Assembly (NCBI GenBank): GCA_030830245.1
Contig: JAURNJ010000175.1
Coordinates: 1 to 16,066 of the forward strand
DNA: 16,066 nucleotides
Source of the DNA: Novosphingobium sp.
GTDB lineage: Bacteria; Pseudomonadota; Alphaproteobacteria; Sphingomonadales; Sphingomonadaceae
Reading direction: 5' to 3'
Shown: positions 1-7,575 of the stretch, piece by piece
How the letters are laid out: every line of letters starts with the position of its first letter
Numbering within the stretch: the stretch's first letter is position 1
Notes under the pieces: generated by a model
Database searches by the model: none
Told to the model about the DNA's origin: nothing
The model's input: the letters and a program-made list of their open reading frames with translations, nothing else
Translations under genes and position numbers: made by a program

Positions 1-776
1 ATCCAGGAATTGAATGGCGACAGCGTTGGCCCGGTATTGCGCTGGAAAGGCAGCAGCGTCTCGTTGATGAATTTCGCCGAGCCGCAGACTGCCCCTGCAA
101 GCACGCGTCCCTGCCCGTCCATCAGCTTGCTCGCCGAATAGACCACCACATCGGCGCCGAAATCCAGCGGCCTCTGCTGGGCGCTGGTCGACATGGCGTT
201 GTCCACCACCGAGACAATACCGTTATCACGGGCGATTGCCGAAACCGCCGCAATATCGACGATGTCCATCGTCGGGTTGGCCGGGGTCTCGAAGAAGAAC
301 ATGCGCGTATTGGGCCGGATCGCCGCCTTCCACGCCTCGAGGTCGCCGCCGTCGATCGGCGAAACCTCTATGCCGAAACGCGGCAGCAGGTTGTCCGTCA
401 CCCAGCGGGTCGGCCCGAACGCGGCGCGCGCGATCACCAGATGGTCGCCCGCCGAAAGCTGGCACAGCATGGTCGAGCTGGCCGCCGCCATGCCCGTTGC
501 CTGAACCCGGCATGCTTCTGCACCTTCCATCAGGGCAATGCGCTCTTCGAGCATCTGGGTCGTGGGGTTCTGGGTTCGACCATAGGTCATCCCCGGTTCC
601 TCGCCAGCGAAGCGCGCGGCAGGCGTGCGCGCATCGTCGTAGGAATAGCCCGAGTTGAGGAACAGCGCCTCGCTCGTCTCGCCTTGCTCCGAGCGCCAGG
701 TGCCGCCGCGCACCGCGAGCGTGGCGGGTCGCCACTTTTTCGTGATCGAACGGTCCTGGCCAGTGCTTCTCTTCAT
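1..776 (-). CDS. metZ: O-succinylhomoserine sulfhydrylase (partial, C-terminus beyond left edge)
   Basis: A PLP-dependent trans-sulfuration enzyme of the Cys/Met metabolism family, expected to make homocysteine from O-succinylhomoserine and sulfide in methionine synthesis. The window holds the first 258 codons and the frame stays open at the left edge. The family motifs are clear: YGRTQNPT (about 65-72) and TGMAA (94-98) near the PLP phosphate, the aspartate that contacts the PLP ring nitrogen in VVDN (D192), and the Schiff-base lysine in YSASKLMDGQGR (K217), followed by VLAGAVCG. The MDGQGRVLAG wording fits MetZ better than cystathionine gamma-synthase or MetY, although these families are close. 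The ATG at 776 is preceded by an AGGCAGG-like ribosome site. The gene is divergent from the GT39 gene, with about 75 bases between them. Reaction and pathway are family knowledge; the exact sulfur substrate is inference. Confidence 0.9.
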   Translation of the reverse strand, partial: MKRSTGQDRSITKKWRPATLAVRGGTWRSEQGETSEALFLNSGYSYDDARTPAARFAGEEPGMTYGRTQNPTTQMLEERIALMEGAEACRVQATGMAAASSTMLCQLSAGDHLVIARAAFGPTRWVTDNLLPRFGIEVSPIDGGDLEAWKAAIRPNTRMFFFETPANPTMDIVDIAAVSAIARDNGIVSVVDNAMSTSAQQRPLDFGADVVVYSASKLMDGQGRVLAGAVCGSAKFINETLLPFQRNTGPTLSPFNSW

Positions 777-851
777 GGGCCTGCCTGTAAAAGCGAGCCG
801 CCGGGCGCGCAAGCGATTGCCGCGTGCCAAAGGGGCAACTATGCGTGCAAG

Positions 852-2108
852 GTGCACACGAAGGGCGAAGGGGAAAACGATCCGCGCAGATGGTGCGCTG
901 CGATCGCGCTCGCTTTCTTCGCGCTGGCGTTGGTCAGGCTCGGTGTTCCGGGCAAGCCCTATTTTGACGAGACGCATTATGTCCCCGCCGCGCAGAAGCT
1001 GCTCGGCCTGATCCCGACGAACCGCGAGCATCCGCTGTTTGCCAAGGAAGTGATCGCTGCCTCGATCAGCCTGATGGGAAACCATGCGCTCGCCTGGCGG
1101 TTGCCATCGGTGCTTTCCGGCGCACTGGGGCTGTTCGCTTTCGGTCGGCTGATCTGGCATGTCTCTCACCGCCGCGCGGCGACGATCTTCGCGAGCCTTC
1201 TGCTGGCGAGCAATTTCCTGTGGTTCGTGCAGAGCCGGATCGCGATGCTCGATGTGTTCGCGGCGGCGCTGGCAATTGTCGGCTTGTGGCAATTCGCCGC
1301 AGCCTTGCAGGAGGAACACGAGCGGGCCCGGCTGCGGTTTGCCCTCGCAAGCGCAGCCATGGGTCTTGCCATGGCTTCAAAATGGAGCGCGGTGCCGCTA
1401 GCGGTGCTGCCGGGGCTGGCGTTCCTCGCGCTGAAGCTGACGCGAAGCGAGCTTGCCAGCGTGCGCCGCACGAGCCTTGCCGAAGCCTTTGGCTGGCTGG
1501 GGCTGCTACCGCTGGCGACCTACTGGCTCACCTTTGCGCCTGCCATGTTCTATGCCGACCAGCCGGTCCATCCGTTCGGCTTCATGGCCGAACATGCCCG
1601 GATGATCGCGCTGCAGGACAGCGTCAGGCAATTTCACACCTACCAGAGCGTGTGGTGGCAATGGCTGCTAAACCTGCGCCCGACCTGGTATCTCTATGAG
1701 GTGGTCGACGGCGCGCAGCGGGGCGTGGTGCTGCTGGGCAATCCGCTGACCATGCTAGCCGGGCTACCCGCCCTGGCCTGGTGCCTGTGGGCAGGCGCGA
1801 AACACAAGCGGGTGGACGCGGTTGCAATGGCGCTGTGCTTCGCGGCAACGCTCGGACTGTGGCTGGTTTCAGGCAAGCCTGTGCAGTTCTATTACCACTA
1901 CCTGCTGCCCAGCGTGTTCCTAGCAGGAGCAACCGCCCTGGCGCTCGACGAGGGCTGGCGACGCGCGGGGTGGGACCGCCTCGCGAGCCTTGCCGTTGTC
2001 GTTGGTTCCCTTAGCCTGTTCGCGTGGTTCTGGCCGATTCTATCCGCCGCGCCTCTGCCCGATCGCATGGCCTTTGAACATTGGATGTGGCTGGACAGCT
2101 GGCGCTAG
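852..2108 (+). CDS. GT39/PMT-family phospholipid-carrier-dependent glycosyltransferase
   Basis: A polytopic inner-membrane glycosyltransferase of about 418 residues. A first membrane helix (about 15-32) is followed by YFDETHYVPAAQKLL, whose acidic pair D39-E40 matches the catalytic DE of the first extracytoplasmic loop in protein O-mannosyltransferases. NREHPLFAKEVI follows, then many hydrophobic segments to the C-terminus. The family takes a sugar from a polyprenyl-phosphate donor and transfers it to protein or lipid on the periplasmic side. No ATG lies in frame near the start: I chose GTG 852, which gives a short basic leader before the first helix. The reading frame is open much further upstream, but that part overlaps metZ antisense and looks non-coding. 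The downstream neighbour, convergent, is a broken GT2-GtrA gene of the kind that makes or handles such a donor. Family assignment is firm; acceptor and sugar are unknown. Confidence 0.82.
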   Translation: MHTKGEGENDPRRWCAAIALAFFALALVRLGVPGKPYFDETHYVPAAQKLLGLIPTNREHPLFAKEVIAASISLMGNHALAWRLPSVLSGALGLFAFGRLIWHVSHRRAATIFASLLLASNFLWFVQSRIAMLDVFAAALAIVGLWQFAAALQEEHERARLRFALASAAMGLAMASKWSAVPLAVLPGLAFLALKLTRSELASVRRTSLAEAFGWLGLLPLATYWLTFAPAMFYADQPVHPFGFMAEHARMIALQDSVRQFHTYQSVWWQWLLNLRPTWYLYEVVDGAQRGVVLLGNPLTMLAGLPALAWCLWAGAKHKRVDAVAMALCFAATLGLWLVSGKPVQFYYHYLLPSVFLAGATALALDEGWRRAGWDRLASLAVVVGSLSLFAWFWPILSAAPLPDRMAFEHWMWLDSWR

Positions 2109-2113
2109 CGCCA
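2100..2113. terminator. perfect palindrome between convergent genes, possible weak terminator
   Basis: TGGCGCTAGCGCCA is a perfect 14-base palindrome. It overlaps the stop codon of the GT39 gene and lies just before the end of the convergent GT2-GtrA pseudogene. It could form a short hairpin in either transcript, but there is almost no loop and no run of T follows, so termination is uncertain. Confidence 0.25.
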
Positions 2114-2120
2114 ATTCAGA

Positions 2121-3195
2121 TCAGTTGCCGTAGCGGCCCCAGACGAACTTGCTCGACAGGGCAAAATTCTACACCGAGCCGATGACGATGCCTGCCAGCG
2201 CGGCGGGATATTCGTGGAAGCCGAAGCGCACCAGCACAGCAGCGACCCCGACATTGGCAAGCAGGCCGACCGAGCAGGTCACACCGAACTTGAGCCATCC
2301 CTTGACCAGCGCGCGAGTGCCCGTCAGCCGCTTGTCGGCATAGGTCAGCGCGTTGTTGGGGAAGAAGTTGAAGGTCATCGCCACGAGCGCCGCCAAGGTC
2401 TGGCCAAGCTCGAAATTGGTGACGACATTGCCGCGCAGGGTCTCTCCCGCCAGCGACAGGAAGGCGGCCATCACCGCCATGTGGACGACAACGCCCATGG
2501 CTCCGATCGTGCCGAACAGGGCAAAGCGGGTGGGTATCACGCGGCCCAGCCACTTGTCGTAAAGCCCGACAAGGAATTCGAAGACCACGGTGCGGTCCAG
2601 CTTGCTTTCGCCCTCGGCGCGCGCGGCAAAGTTCAACGGAAATTCTTTCACGCGCATGGTCTCTTCGGCGGTTGCGAGAATATCGAGCAGGATCTTGAAG
2701 CCGATCCCCGAAAGATTGGGGGCAGCCGCGCGCAGGGTCGCGGTGGGCAGCATGAAATAGCCGCTCATCGGGTCTGATAGTTCCACGCCGGTCACCTTGC
2801 GGGCGATGGCATTGGCAATGTTCGAGGCCCTGACCCGGTCCGGGCGGCCCCATTCCTCGGTGCTCGCCCCTTCGGCAAAGCGCGAGGCGACGGCAATGTC
2901 ATAGTTTCCGCTGGCCACGGCCTTAAGCATGCCGGGCAGCAGCGCCGGATCGTGCTGGTGGTCGGCATCCATCACTGCGACGACCGGAGCAGCCGTGGCC
3001 ATCATCCCCTCGACCGCGGCGGAGGCAAGGCCGCGCCTGCCGATGCGATGCAGCACCCGCACGCGCCTTGTCAAGCCGTTCGACCAGCGAGGCGAGGTTG
3101 CCCCGCTCGTTGTAGGTGGGCAGCACGATTGCCAGCTCGAGCGGCTTGGCCACTGTCTCGGCCAGCTTGGCGAAGTCAGGATGCGACATGTCCAT
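2121..3195 (-). pseudogene. GT2-GtrA polyprenol-phosphate mannosyltransferase-like gene, frameshift deletion plus nonsense codon
   Basis: The N-terminus reads LAIVLPTYNERGNL, the start of a GT2 dolichol-phosphate-mannose-synthase-like enzyme, in one frame from ATG 3195 to about 3064. Homology then continues only in another frame from about 3065 (RVRVLHRIGRRGL). The roughly 30 residues expected between, including the nucleotide-binding DDxSxDGT, are absent, so a deletion not divisible by three is the simplest reading. The rest is family-like: VAVMDAD (followed by HQHDP where LQHD is usual), SDPMSGYFML, GFKILLDIL, then a GtrA-type four-helix membrane domain. A TAG at 2171-2169 interrupts IVIGSV-NFALSSKF where a tryptophan is plausible; the frame continues 15 codons to TGA at 2121. 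Intact homologues make a polyprenyl-phosphate sugar donor in the inner membrane. Assembly error cannot be excluded, but two independent lesions and the altered DADHQ motif favour real decay. Confidence 0.85.
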
Positions 3196-3240
3196 ACCCC
3201 CCGCCAATTAACCGCCAAGCGTAAACAATGGGTTTATGGT

Positions 3241-4299
3241 TTACAGATTGTCAACGATAGCATCCCCAATTGCCCGCGTCCCCGCATTTCCGCCAAGATC
3301 ACCGCCGCGCACGCCCTGGGCCAGCGCGCGAGCCACTGCCGCTTCGATCCGTGCCGCCGGTTCCTCAAGGCCAAAGCTGTAGCGCAGCATCATGGCTGCC
3401 GAGAGCACGGTCGCCATGGGGTTGGCCAGGCCCTTGCCCGCGATGTCGGGCGCGCTGCCGTGGATCGGCTCGTAAAGGCCGTAGGTCCCTTCCGCCAGCG
3501 ACGCCGAGGCCAGCAAGCCGATAGAGCCGACGCACATGCTCGCCTGGTCGGAGAGAATGTCGCCGAAAAGGTTGCCGGTTACGATGGTGTCGAAATCGCC
3601 GGGACTCTTGACCAGCTGCATGGCCGCATTGTCGACATACATGTGCGAGAGCTCGACCTCGGGAAATTCCGCCGCCGTTTCGATCACCACGTCGCGCCAC
3701 AGCTGCGAGGTTTCAAGCACATTGGCCTTGTCGACCGAACACAGTTTGCGCCTGCGCTTCATCGCCGCCTCGAAACCGGTGCGGGCAATGCGGCGCACCT
3801 CGTCCTCGGCATAGGACATGATGTCATAGCCCTCGCGCCGACCGTCGGGCGTGGTGCGCATGCCTTTCTCGCCGAAATAGACGTCGCCGTTGAGTTCGCG
3901 CACGATGAGCAGGTCGATGGTGCGCGCGACCTCGGGCCTGAGCGACGTCAGCTCTTCCAGTCCCTCGAACACTTTTGCCGGGCGCAGGTTGGCGAACAGG
4001 CCCAGTTCCCGGCGCAGGCCAAGAATGGCCTGTTCGGGGCGCAAATGGCGCTCAAGATGATCGAGCCCGAAATCGCCGACCGCACCGAACAGGATGGCAT
4101 CGCACGAGCGGGCGATGTCGACCGTCGCTTCGGGCAGCGGGTGCCCATGCTTGCGATAGGCCGCGCCGCCAACATCGCCTTCGACCAGCTCGAGGCCGGG
4201 AAGACAAAGCCTTTCCAGCACGCGGACCGCCTGCTCGGTAACTTCCGGACCGATCCCGTCCCCGGCGAAGACCGCGATACGCATCGTGTTGGATTTCAT
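3241..4299 (-). CDS. leuB: 3-isopropylmalate dehydrogenase
   Basis: Oxidises and decarboxylates 3-isopropylmalate with NAD, giving 2-ketoisocaproate in leucine synthesis; a cytoplasmic metal-dependent dimer in the family. The protein (352 aa, usual length) begins [15 protein letters not shown] after a five-residue leader. It carries the substrate and metal region [14 protein letters not shown], the [17 protein letters not shown] segment, YVDNAAMQL, the signature [26 protein letters not shown] and the cofactor region [16 protein letters not shown] chose ATG 4299, two bases after the recO stop; a TTG at 4305 (4-bp TTGA overlap) and the ATG at 4284 are alternatives. Such tight packing implies translation coupled to recO. 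No leuA, leuC or leuD is in the window, so leucine genes are probably scattered in this genome. Confidence 0.95.
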   Translation of the reverse strand: MKSNTMRIAVFAGDGIGPEVTEQAVRVLERLCLPGLELVEGDVGGAAYRKHGHPLPEATVDIARSCDAILFGAVGDFGLDHLERHLRPEQAILGLRRELGLFANLRPAKVFEGLEELTSLRPEVARTIDLLIVRELNGDVYFGEKGMRTTPDGRREGYDIMSYAEDEVRRIARTGFEAAMKRRRKLCSVDKANVLETSQLWRDVVIETAAEFPEVELSHMYVDNAAMQLVKSPGDFDTIVTGNLFGDILSDQASMCVGSIGLLASASLAEGTYGLYEPIHGSAPDIAGKGLANPMATVLSAAMMLRYSFGLEEPAARIEAAVARALAQGVRGGDLGGNAGTRAIGDAIVDNL

Positions 4300-4301
4300 G
4301 T

Positions 4302-4910
4302 TCAACCGCGTTCAATTCTCGCAAGTTTCGCCCTCAGCATGGCGCGCGCCGCCATAACATCTCTGCGCCGCTCGGCAAGCAGGTAGCGTTCGAGCTGGCG
4401 GCCGAGCGCATCGAAGGTGGCAAGAAAGGCGGGCCAGTCGCCTTCGTCGGGACGATTTTCCGCGACGCCATACCCAAGCTCGCGCAGCAGCAGCACCTCA
4501 AAGGAAGCAAGGGGAATAGCCCAACGCCGCGCTGACGGGGCAACGCAGAAGGCATCGAGCAGGGCGCAAAGCGCTTGGTGCAGCGCAGGATAGGGCTGGC
4601 GTTCGGGCAGGGTTGCGGCGGCAAGCGCAGTCACCCAGCCGATCGCGGCGGCAGGCAGTGGCTCGCTCAGCCACGGGCCTCGGCTTTGCACCAGTTCGAG
4701 CCGGGCGAAGGGCAACTGGCTGGCGGAGCGCGCGCGCAGCTCGGCCTCGACGAGATTGCCGGGAATCAGAACCGGTCGCAGGTTGCGCCCCCGCGCTCCC
4801 GCGACATAGGCCGCGACCATGCCATGATCGGCGGTGAGCAGGCGCACGATCCCCGCGGTTTCGCCTTGCGCCTTTACAGCGCAGACAATGGCCGGGGCGC
4901 AGATATGCAT
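4302..4910 (-). CDS. recO: DNA repair protein RecO
   Basis: Recombination mediator that helps load RecA on SSB-coated single-stranded DNA in the RecFOR pathway. The 202-aa product starts [30 protein letters not shown], the usual N-terminal OB-fold, continues with [21 protein letters not shown], and has a helical C-terminal half including a [12 protein letters not shown] segment typical of RecO. It is slightly short for the family, and its N-terminus is the common alphaproteobacterial form. The reading frame is open to 5012, but the extra residues look non-coding and overlap ubiK, so ATG 4910 is preferred although no strong Shine-Dalgarno precedes it. It lies 37 bases downstream of ubiK and 2 bases upstream of leuB, all on one strand, so co-transcription is likely. 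Confidence 0.9.
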   Translation of the reverse strand: MHICAPAIVCAVKAQGETAGIVRLLTADHGMVAAYVAGARGRNLRPVLIPGNLVEAELRARSASQLPFARLELVQSRGPWLSEPLPAAAIGWVTALAAATLPERQPYPALHQALCALLDAFCVAPSARRWAIPLASFEVLLLRELGYGVAENRPDEGDWPAFLATFDALGRQLERYLLAERRRDVMAARAMLRAKLARIERG

Positions 4911-4947
4911 GGCAGGGTTGTGGAGCGCGCCGGGCCAGGGCGCAAGT

Positions 4948-5229
4948 TCAGCCCGCCTTTGGCTTTGCCTTGGCCTTAGGGGCTTCGGAAACCTTGGCTT
5001 CGAGCGCGGCAATCCGCTCCTTCAGCGCCTCGTTTTCCTCGCGCGCGGCGGCAGCCATGGCCTTTACCGCGTCGAATTCCTCGCGGCTGACGAAATCCAT
5101 CCCGCCCAGGGTTTCCTTGAAATGCTCGCGCGCCGAATCGCGCGCCTCGCGGCCCATGCCCGCAAGCGTGCCGGCGGCGCTGTTCATCAGCTTGACGAAA
5201 TCGGCGATCAGGGGGTTTTCGCTTTGCAT
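4948..5229 (-). CDS. ubiK: UbiK-family ubiquinone biosynthesis accessory factor (BMFP domain)
   Basis: A small 93-aa protein of the BMFP/YqiC family, which assists assembly of the soluble Ubi complex that makes ubiquinone. It begins MQSENPLIADFVKLMNSAAGTLAGMGREA, an amphipathic membrane-contacting N-terminal helix. It then has the conserved FVSREEFDAVKAMAAAAREENEALKERIAALEAKV region, a C-terminal coiled coil with regular hydrophobic spacing, and a basic Lys/Ala/Pro tail. Length and layout match the family exactly. It sits between tspO and recO on the same strand. A small inverted repeat (GAAGG-CGCT-CCTTC, 5249-5262) lies in the 41-base gap to tspO. The family call is secure; its role in this organism is inferred from enterobacterial work. 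Confidence 0.88.
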   Translation of the reverse strand: MQSENPLIADFVKLMNSAAGTLAGMGREARDSAREHFKETLGGMDFVSREEFDAVKAMAAAAREENEALKERIAALEAKVSEAPKAKAKPKAG

Positions 5230-5270
5230 GGCGTGTAGATGGCCTGCCGAAGGCGCTCCTTCAAGACTTA

Positions 5271-5828
5271 TCAGAATTCGTAGCGGTCTATCGCACCCGA
5301 ATAATCCTGAGCGCCGTCCATCTCGGGATTTAGCTCAAGGATCTGCCAGGTGAGCAAGGTGGCGAACAGGATCCAGGCAAGATAGGGCATCAACAGGAGC
5401 GCTGCCGAACGCCTGATCCGCCAGAACAGCGCAATGGTCACGATCACGGCGAGATCGAGCAGTCCGATCAGGATCAGCGCACCGGTGATCCGGTGAGAGG
5501 CAAAGAACATCGGCGACCAGGCGAGATTGAGCGCCAGCTGGATAGCGAAGGCGAGCACCGCCACGCCGCGCCCGCGCGCACCCTTGGCTGCCGCAATGGT
5601 TGCGAGCGCGAAGCCCATCAGCGCATAGAGCACGGTCCAGACCACGCCGAACAGCCAGGAGGGTGGATAGGTCGCGGGCATTTCGAGCGCGCTGAACCAG
5701 GCGCTGTTCGGGCCCGCGCCTGAAAGCTGGCTGGACAGCACGCCAAGCAGGATGATTACGGGAACGAGGAACAGTGACCAGCGGATGAAGCTCGCCCGCA
5801 GCTGCCAGACCGATGCGATCATGTTCAT
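5271..5828 (-). CDS. tspO: TspO/MBR family tryptophan-rich sensory protein
   Basis: A five-helix integral membrane protein related to the mitochondrial benzodiazepine receptor, binding tetrapyrroles and implicated in stress and pigment control in photosynthetic alphaproteobacteria. The 185-aa product shows the family landmarks in order: a first helix near residues 15-33, WFSALEMPATYPPSWLFGVVWTVLYALMG (about 44-72), QLALNLAWSPMFFA (about 97-110), then LMPYLAWILFATLLTWQI in the last helix. ATG 5828 is preceded by GGGAG about 11 bases upstream; a second ATG lies two codons in. The gene ends with tandem stops TGA TAA. It follows tlyA on the same strand after 70 bases and precedes ubiK. No bacteriochlorophyll gene is in the window, so a link to photopigment regulation cannot be tested here. 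Confidence 0.92.
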   Translation of the reverse strand: MNMIASVWQLRASFIRWSLFLVPVIILLGVLSSQLSGAGPNSAWFSALEMPATYPPSWLFGVVWTVLYALMGFALATIAAAKGARGRGVAVLAFAIQLALNLAWSPMFFASHRITGALILIGLLDLAVIVTIALFWRIRRSAALLLMPYLAWILFATLLTWQILELNPEMDGAQDYSGAIDRYEF

Positions 5829-5898
5829 TTGGCACGAAGCTCCCGAATCATGAATTTATCCAAGGGGTTTTGCAGGCAAGCAGGGCTGCTGGCAACGT

Positions 5899-6627
5899 TC
5901 ACAGACCCCGCCGGGCGCAAATCAGGAACTCGACATTGCCTTCCGGCCCGGTGATCGGGCTTTCGACCACGCCCTCCACCTGCCAGCCCTTGCCGAGCAG
6001 CCATTGGCGCACTTCCTCGCAAACCCGGGCATGCAGCGCCGGATCGCGCACCACGCCGCCTTTGCCCACCTCGCCCTTGCCGACCTCGAACTGCGGCTTG
6101 ATAAGCGCCACCAGCGTGCAGGCTGGTGGCGCCAGCGAGAGCGGCACTTCGAGCACCTTGGCCAGCGAGATGAAACTCGCATCGCAGACCACCCAGTTGC
6201 AGGGCCGATCGATATGTTCACTGGTGAGCACGCGCGCGCTGGTCTTTTCCAGAACGGTGACACGCGGGTCCTGCCGCAATTTCCAGGCGAGCTGGTTGGT
6301 ACCGGAATCGACGGCAAAGACATGGGCCGCGCCGCGCGAAAGCAGCACGTCGGTAAAGCCCCCGGTCGAGCTGCCGATGTCCATGGCCACGCCGCCCGCC
6401 GGATCGAGGCCGAAATGGTCGAGCGCATGGGCGAGCTTGATGCCGCCGCGCGACACCCAGGGATGATCGCGCCCGCGCACGTCGATCTGCGCGTCGCCTG
6501 GCACTTGCTGGCCTGCCTTGGCGATCTTTGTCTCGCCCAGATAGACCAGCCCGGCGAGCACCAGCGCGGCGGCCCTGCTGCGACTTTCGGCAAGGCCACG
6601 CTCGACCAGCAACTGATCAACGCGCAT
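5899..6627 (-). CDS. tlyA: TlyA-family rRNA (cytidine-2'-O)-methyltransferase
   Basis: Predicted SAM-dependent ribose methyltransferase of the TlyA (hemolysin A) family, which modifies 16S and 23S rRNA in mycobacteria. The 242-aa protein has an N-terminal S4 RNA-binding domain (MRVDQLLVERGLAESRSRA, residues 1-60) and an FtsJ/RrmJ-like fold. The SAM loop is MDIGSSTGGFTDVLL (82-96). The four residues of the K-D-K-E type catalytic set appear as K64 (GGIKLAHAL), D149 (VVCDASFISL), K177 (LIKPQFE) and E233 (GNVEF). ATG 6627 gives the canonical start; a GTG at 6654 would add nine residues. A longer open frame to 7338 runs antisense through the lipoprotein gene and is not real. Divergent from the lipoprotein gene, 84 bases between starts. 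Many homologues are annotated as hemolysin, but the motifs indicate a methyltransferase. Confidence 0.92.
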   Translation of the reverse strand: MRVDQLLVERGLAESRSRAAALVLAGLVYLGETKIAKAGQQVPGDAQIDVRGRDHPWVSRGGIKLAHALDHFGLDPAGGVAMDIGSSTGGFTDVLLSRGAAHVFAVDSGTNQLAWKLRQDPRVTVLEKTSARVLTSEHIDRPCNWVVCDASFISLAKVLEVPLSLAPPACTLVALIKPQFEVGKGEVGKGGVVRDPALHARVCEEVRQWLLGKGWQVEGVVESPITGPEGNVEFLICARRGL

Positions 6628-6711
6628 CTTGGCGGCGGGTTGAGGCTTTGACACGGTGCGTTTTGCTGCGCGGCTCTTGTAGGGACGCGCGCGACATTCC
6701 ATAGGGAAGCC

Positions 6712-7224
6712 ATGAAGGCAATTGTTTCGCGCCTGTGCACCATTGCGCTGTGCGCCACGCTTCTCGCGTCGTGTTCCGAACAGCGCGTGGTTCCGACTCC
6801 CAGACCGAGTCCGACCCCTGCCCCGCTGCCGCCACCCCCACCCCGACCGATTGTCGACTGGCAGCACGCCCCGGTCACTCCTGGCGACTGGGTGTGGAGC
6901 AATGCAGGAGGTCGCTCGCAGGCGAGCTTTGCCGGCGGCCTGTTGCAGCTCGTCTGCGATCGCACCAGCAACACCGTAATCGTATTGCGGCGCGGCAATG
7001 CCGATGGCGCAGTGCCCATGACGATAGCCACCTCTGCAATGACCCGCACAGTCAGCGCCAGCGGTTCGGCAGGTGGCATCGCTTTGTCGCTTGCCGCGCG
7101 CGATCCGCTGCTCGATGCCATGGCCTTCAGCAGGGGCCATTTCGCGCTGGAAGTGGCGGGACTCGGCGCGATCTACGTGCCCAGTTGGCCCGAGGTCAGC
7201 CGGGTGATCGAGGACTGTCGCTGA
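6712..7224 (+). CDS. proline-rich lipoprotein of unknown function
   Basis: A 170-aa secreted lipoprotein I do not recognise. Residues 1-20 form a signal peptide ending in the lipobox LLASC, with the lipidated cysteine at C21; serine at +2 suggests outer-membrane sorting. A proline-rich, natively extended linker follows (about 28-46, PTPRPSPTPAPLPPPPPRP), then a compact domain beginning VDWQHAPVTPGDWVWSNAGGRSQASF. That domain has alternating hydrophobic strands and a late cysteine (C169) that could pair with C60s-region cysteine in LQLVCDR. The pattern 'TPGDW.W' plus an ALEVAGLGAIYVPSW ending suggests a small beta domain with an invasion-associated-locus-like or DUF-type fold, but this is only a guess. 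RBS AGGGA lies just before ATG 6712. Divergent from tlyA; followed by the long leader region of ilvE. Confidence 0.72.
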   Translation: MKAIVSRLCTIALCATLLASCSEQRVVPTPRPSPTPAPLPPPPPRPIVDWQHAPVTPGDWVWSNAGGRSQASFAGGLLQLVCDRTSNTVIVLRRGNADGAVPMTIATSAMTRTVSASGSAGGIALSLAARDPLLDAMAFSRGHFALEVAGLGAIYVPSWPEVSRVIEDCR

Positions 7225-7350
7225 GGGCTTGGCGCGGCTTCCGGGCCGCCTTCCGGGGGATAACCCGCGAAACCTCGATTCTGACGCCAAAAAAAATCTT
7301 TGCAAGACTTGTTGTGCAGCGCGGAATGATTCACACATTGGCGCAAGGCA

Positions 7351-7392
7351 GAGTGGAAACCGCAGTTTCCCTCGCCCCAGCCGGGAAACCGG
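7351..7392 (+). other. two RNA hairpins upstream of the 18-codon ORF
   Basis: First hairpin: GAG-T-GGAAAC (7351-7360), loop CGCA, GTTTCC-CTC (7365-7373), nine base pairs with one bulged T. Second hairpin: CCGG (7381-7384), GAAA tetraloop, CCGG (7389-7392), a GNRA-capped stem. Both lie directly upstream of the strong ribosome site at 7412. Pairings were read by eye; covariation is not tested. Confidence 0.4.
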
Positions 7393-7411
7393 TGTCTTGG
7401 CTCAACAGCGC

Positions 7412-7426
7412 GAAAGGAGGTGATCC
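7412..7426 (+). promoter_or_regulatory. extended Shine-Dalgarno, complementary to about 15 nt of the 16S rRNA 3' end
   Basis: GAAAGGAGGTGATCC matches the complement of the usual bacterial 16S 3' tail (GGAUCACCUCCUUUC) over its whole length, far beyond the 4-7 bases typical of the other genes here. GGAGG is seven bases from ATG 7428, ideal spacing. It decides the start of the 18-codon ORF. The sequence after it diverges from 16S, so it is not an rRNA fragment. Confidence 0.7.
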
Positions 7427-7427
7427 G

Positions 7428-7484
7428 ATGTCTCATGGTTCAGCACAGAGGTCGGTTATCCGCAGCGCGGAGCATTATCGCTAA
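7428..7484 (+). CDS. 18-codon ORF with maximal ribosome site (leader peptide or microprotein)
   Basis: ATG to TAA gives an 18-residue peptide, MSHGSAQRSVIRSAEHYR: basic and serine-rich, with no membrane segment or signal peptide. The case for translation rests on the 15-base Shine-Dalgarno at perfect spacing and on the hairpin and terminator that follow. It is upstream of ilvE, but only one Val and one Ile codon are present, so a classic branched-chain amino acid attenuator peptide is not obvious; three Arg and four Ser codons are more prominent. It could be a stand-alone microprotein gene, a leader peptide whose translation controls read-through into ilvE, or an RNA whose real function is ribosome binding. 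I do not recognise the peptide. Confidence 0.5.
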   Translation: MSHGSAQRSVIRSAEHYR

Positions 7485-7541
7485 ACATCTTATTGAAGCG
7501 ATAGAGGCTTCGTGAGCGGCGCTTCCGGCCGCTGACCATGC

Positions 7542-7575
7542 GAAGGGCCGTGCCGGGTTTCCGGTGCGGCCCTTC
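7542..7575 (+). terminator. strong terminator-like hairpin between the 18-codon ORF and ilvE
   Basis: A 15-base stem, GAAGGGCCGTGCCGG (7542-7556) with CCGGTGCGGCCCTTC (7561-7575), closes on a GTTT loop; the two central TG/TG positions pair as G-U wobbles. The following CTCATTTCTG is only mildly T-rich. The stem is the strongest in the window and sits 75 bases before ilvE. It may end the small upstream transcript or act as an attenuator for ilvE. Confidence 0.65.

Noticed and set aside
441..851. Upstream extension of the GT39 frame
   Set aside because: It overlaps metZ antisense and encodes an Arg/Ala-rich stretch without a signal or helix; GTG 852 gives a normal family N-terminus.
2929..4386. 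485-codon plus-strand open frame opposite leuB
   Set aside because: It lies antisense to a full-length leuB with all family motifs, and its own translation is rich in Arg, His and Gln with no domain; a GC-rich shadow.
6648..6653. Perfect TTGACA as a promoter for the lipoprotein gene
   Set aside because: No acceptable -10 hexamer at 16-18 bases; the closest TTGTAG is 23 bases away.
5899..7338. 479-codon minus-strand frame extending tlyA upstream
   Set aside because: Only the last 242 codons are TlyA-like. The rest runs antisense through the lipoprotein gene and the leader region and has no family resemblance.
7412..7430. Fragment of a 16S rRNA gene on the minus strand
   Set aside because: The match to the 16S 3' end stops after about 15 bases and the adjoining sequence differs from any rRNA, so it is a Shine-Dalgarno rather than an rRNA remnant.
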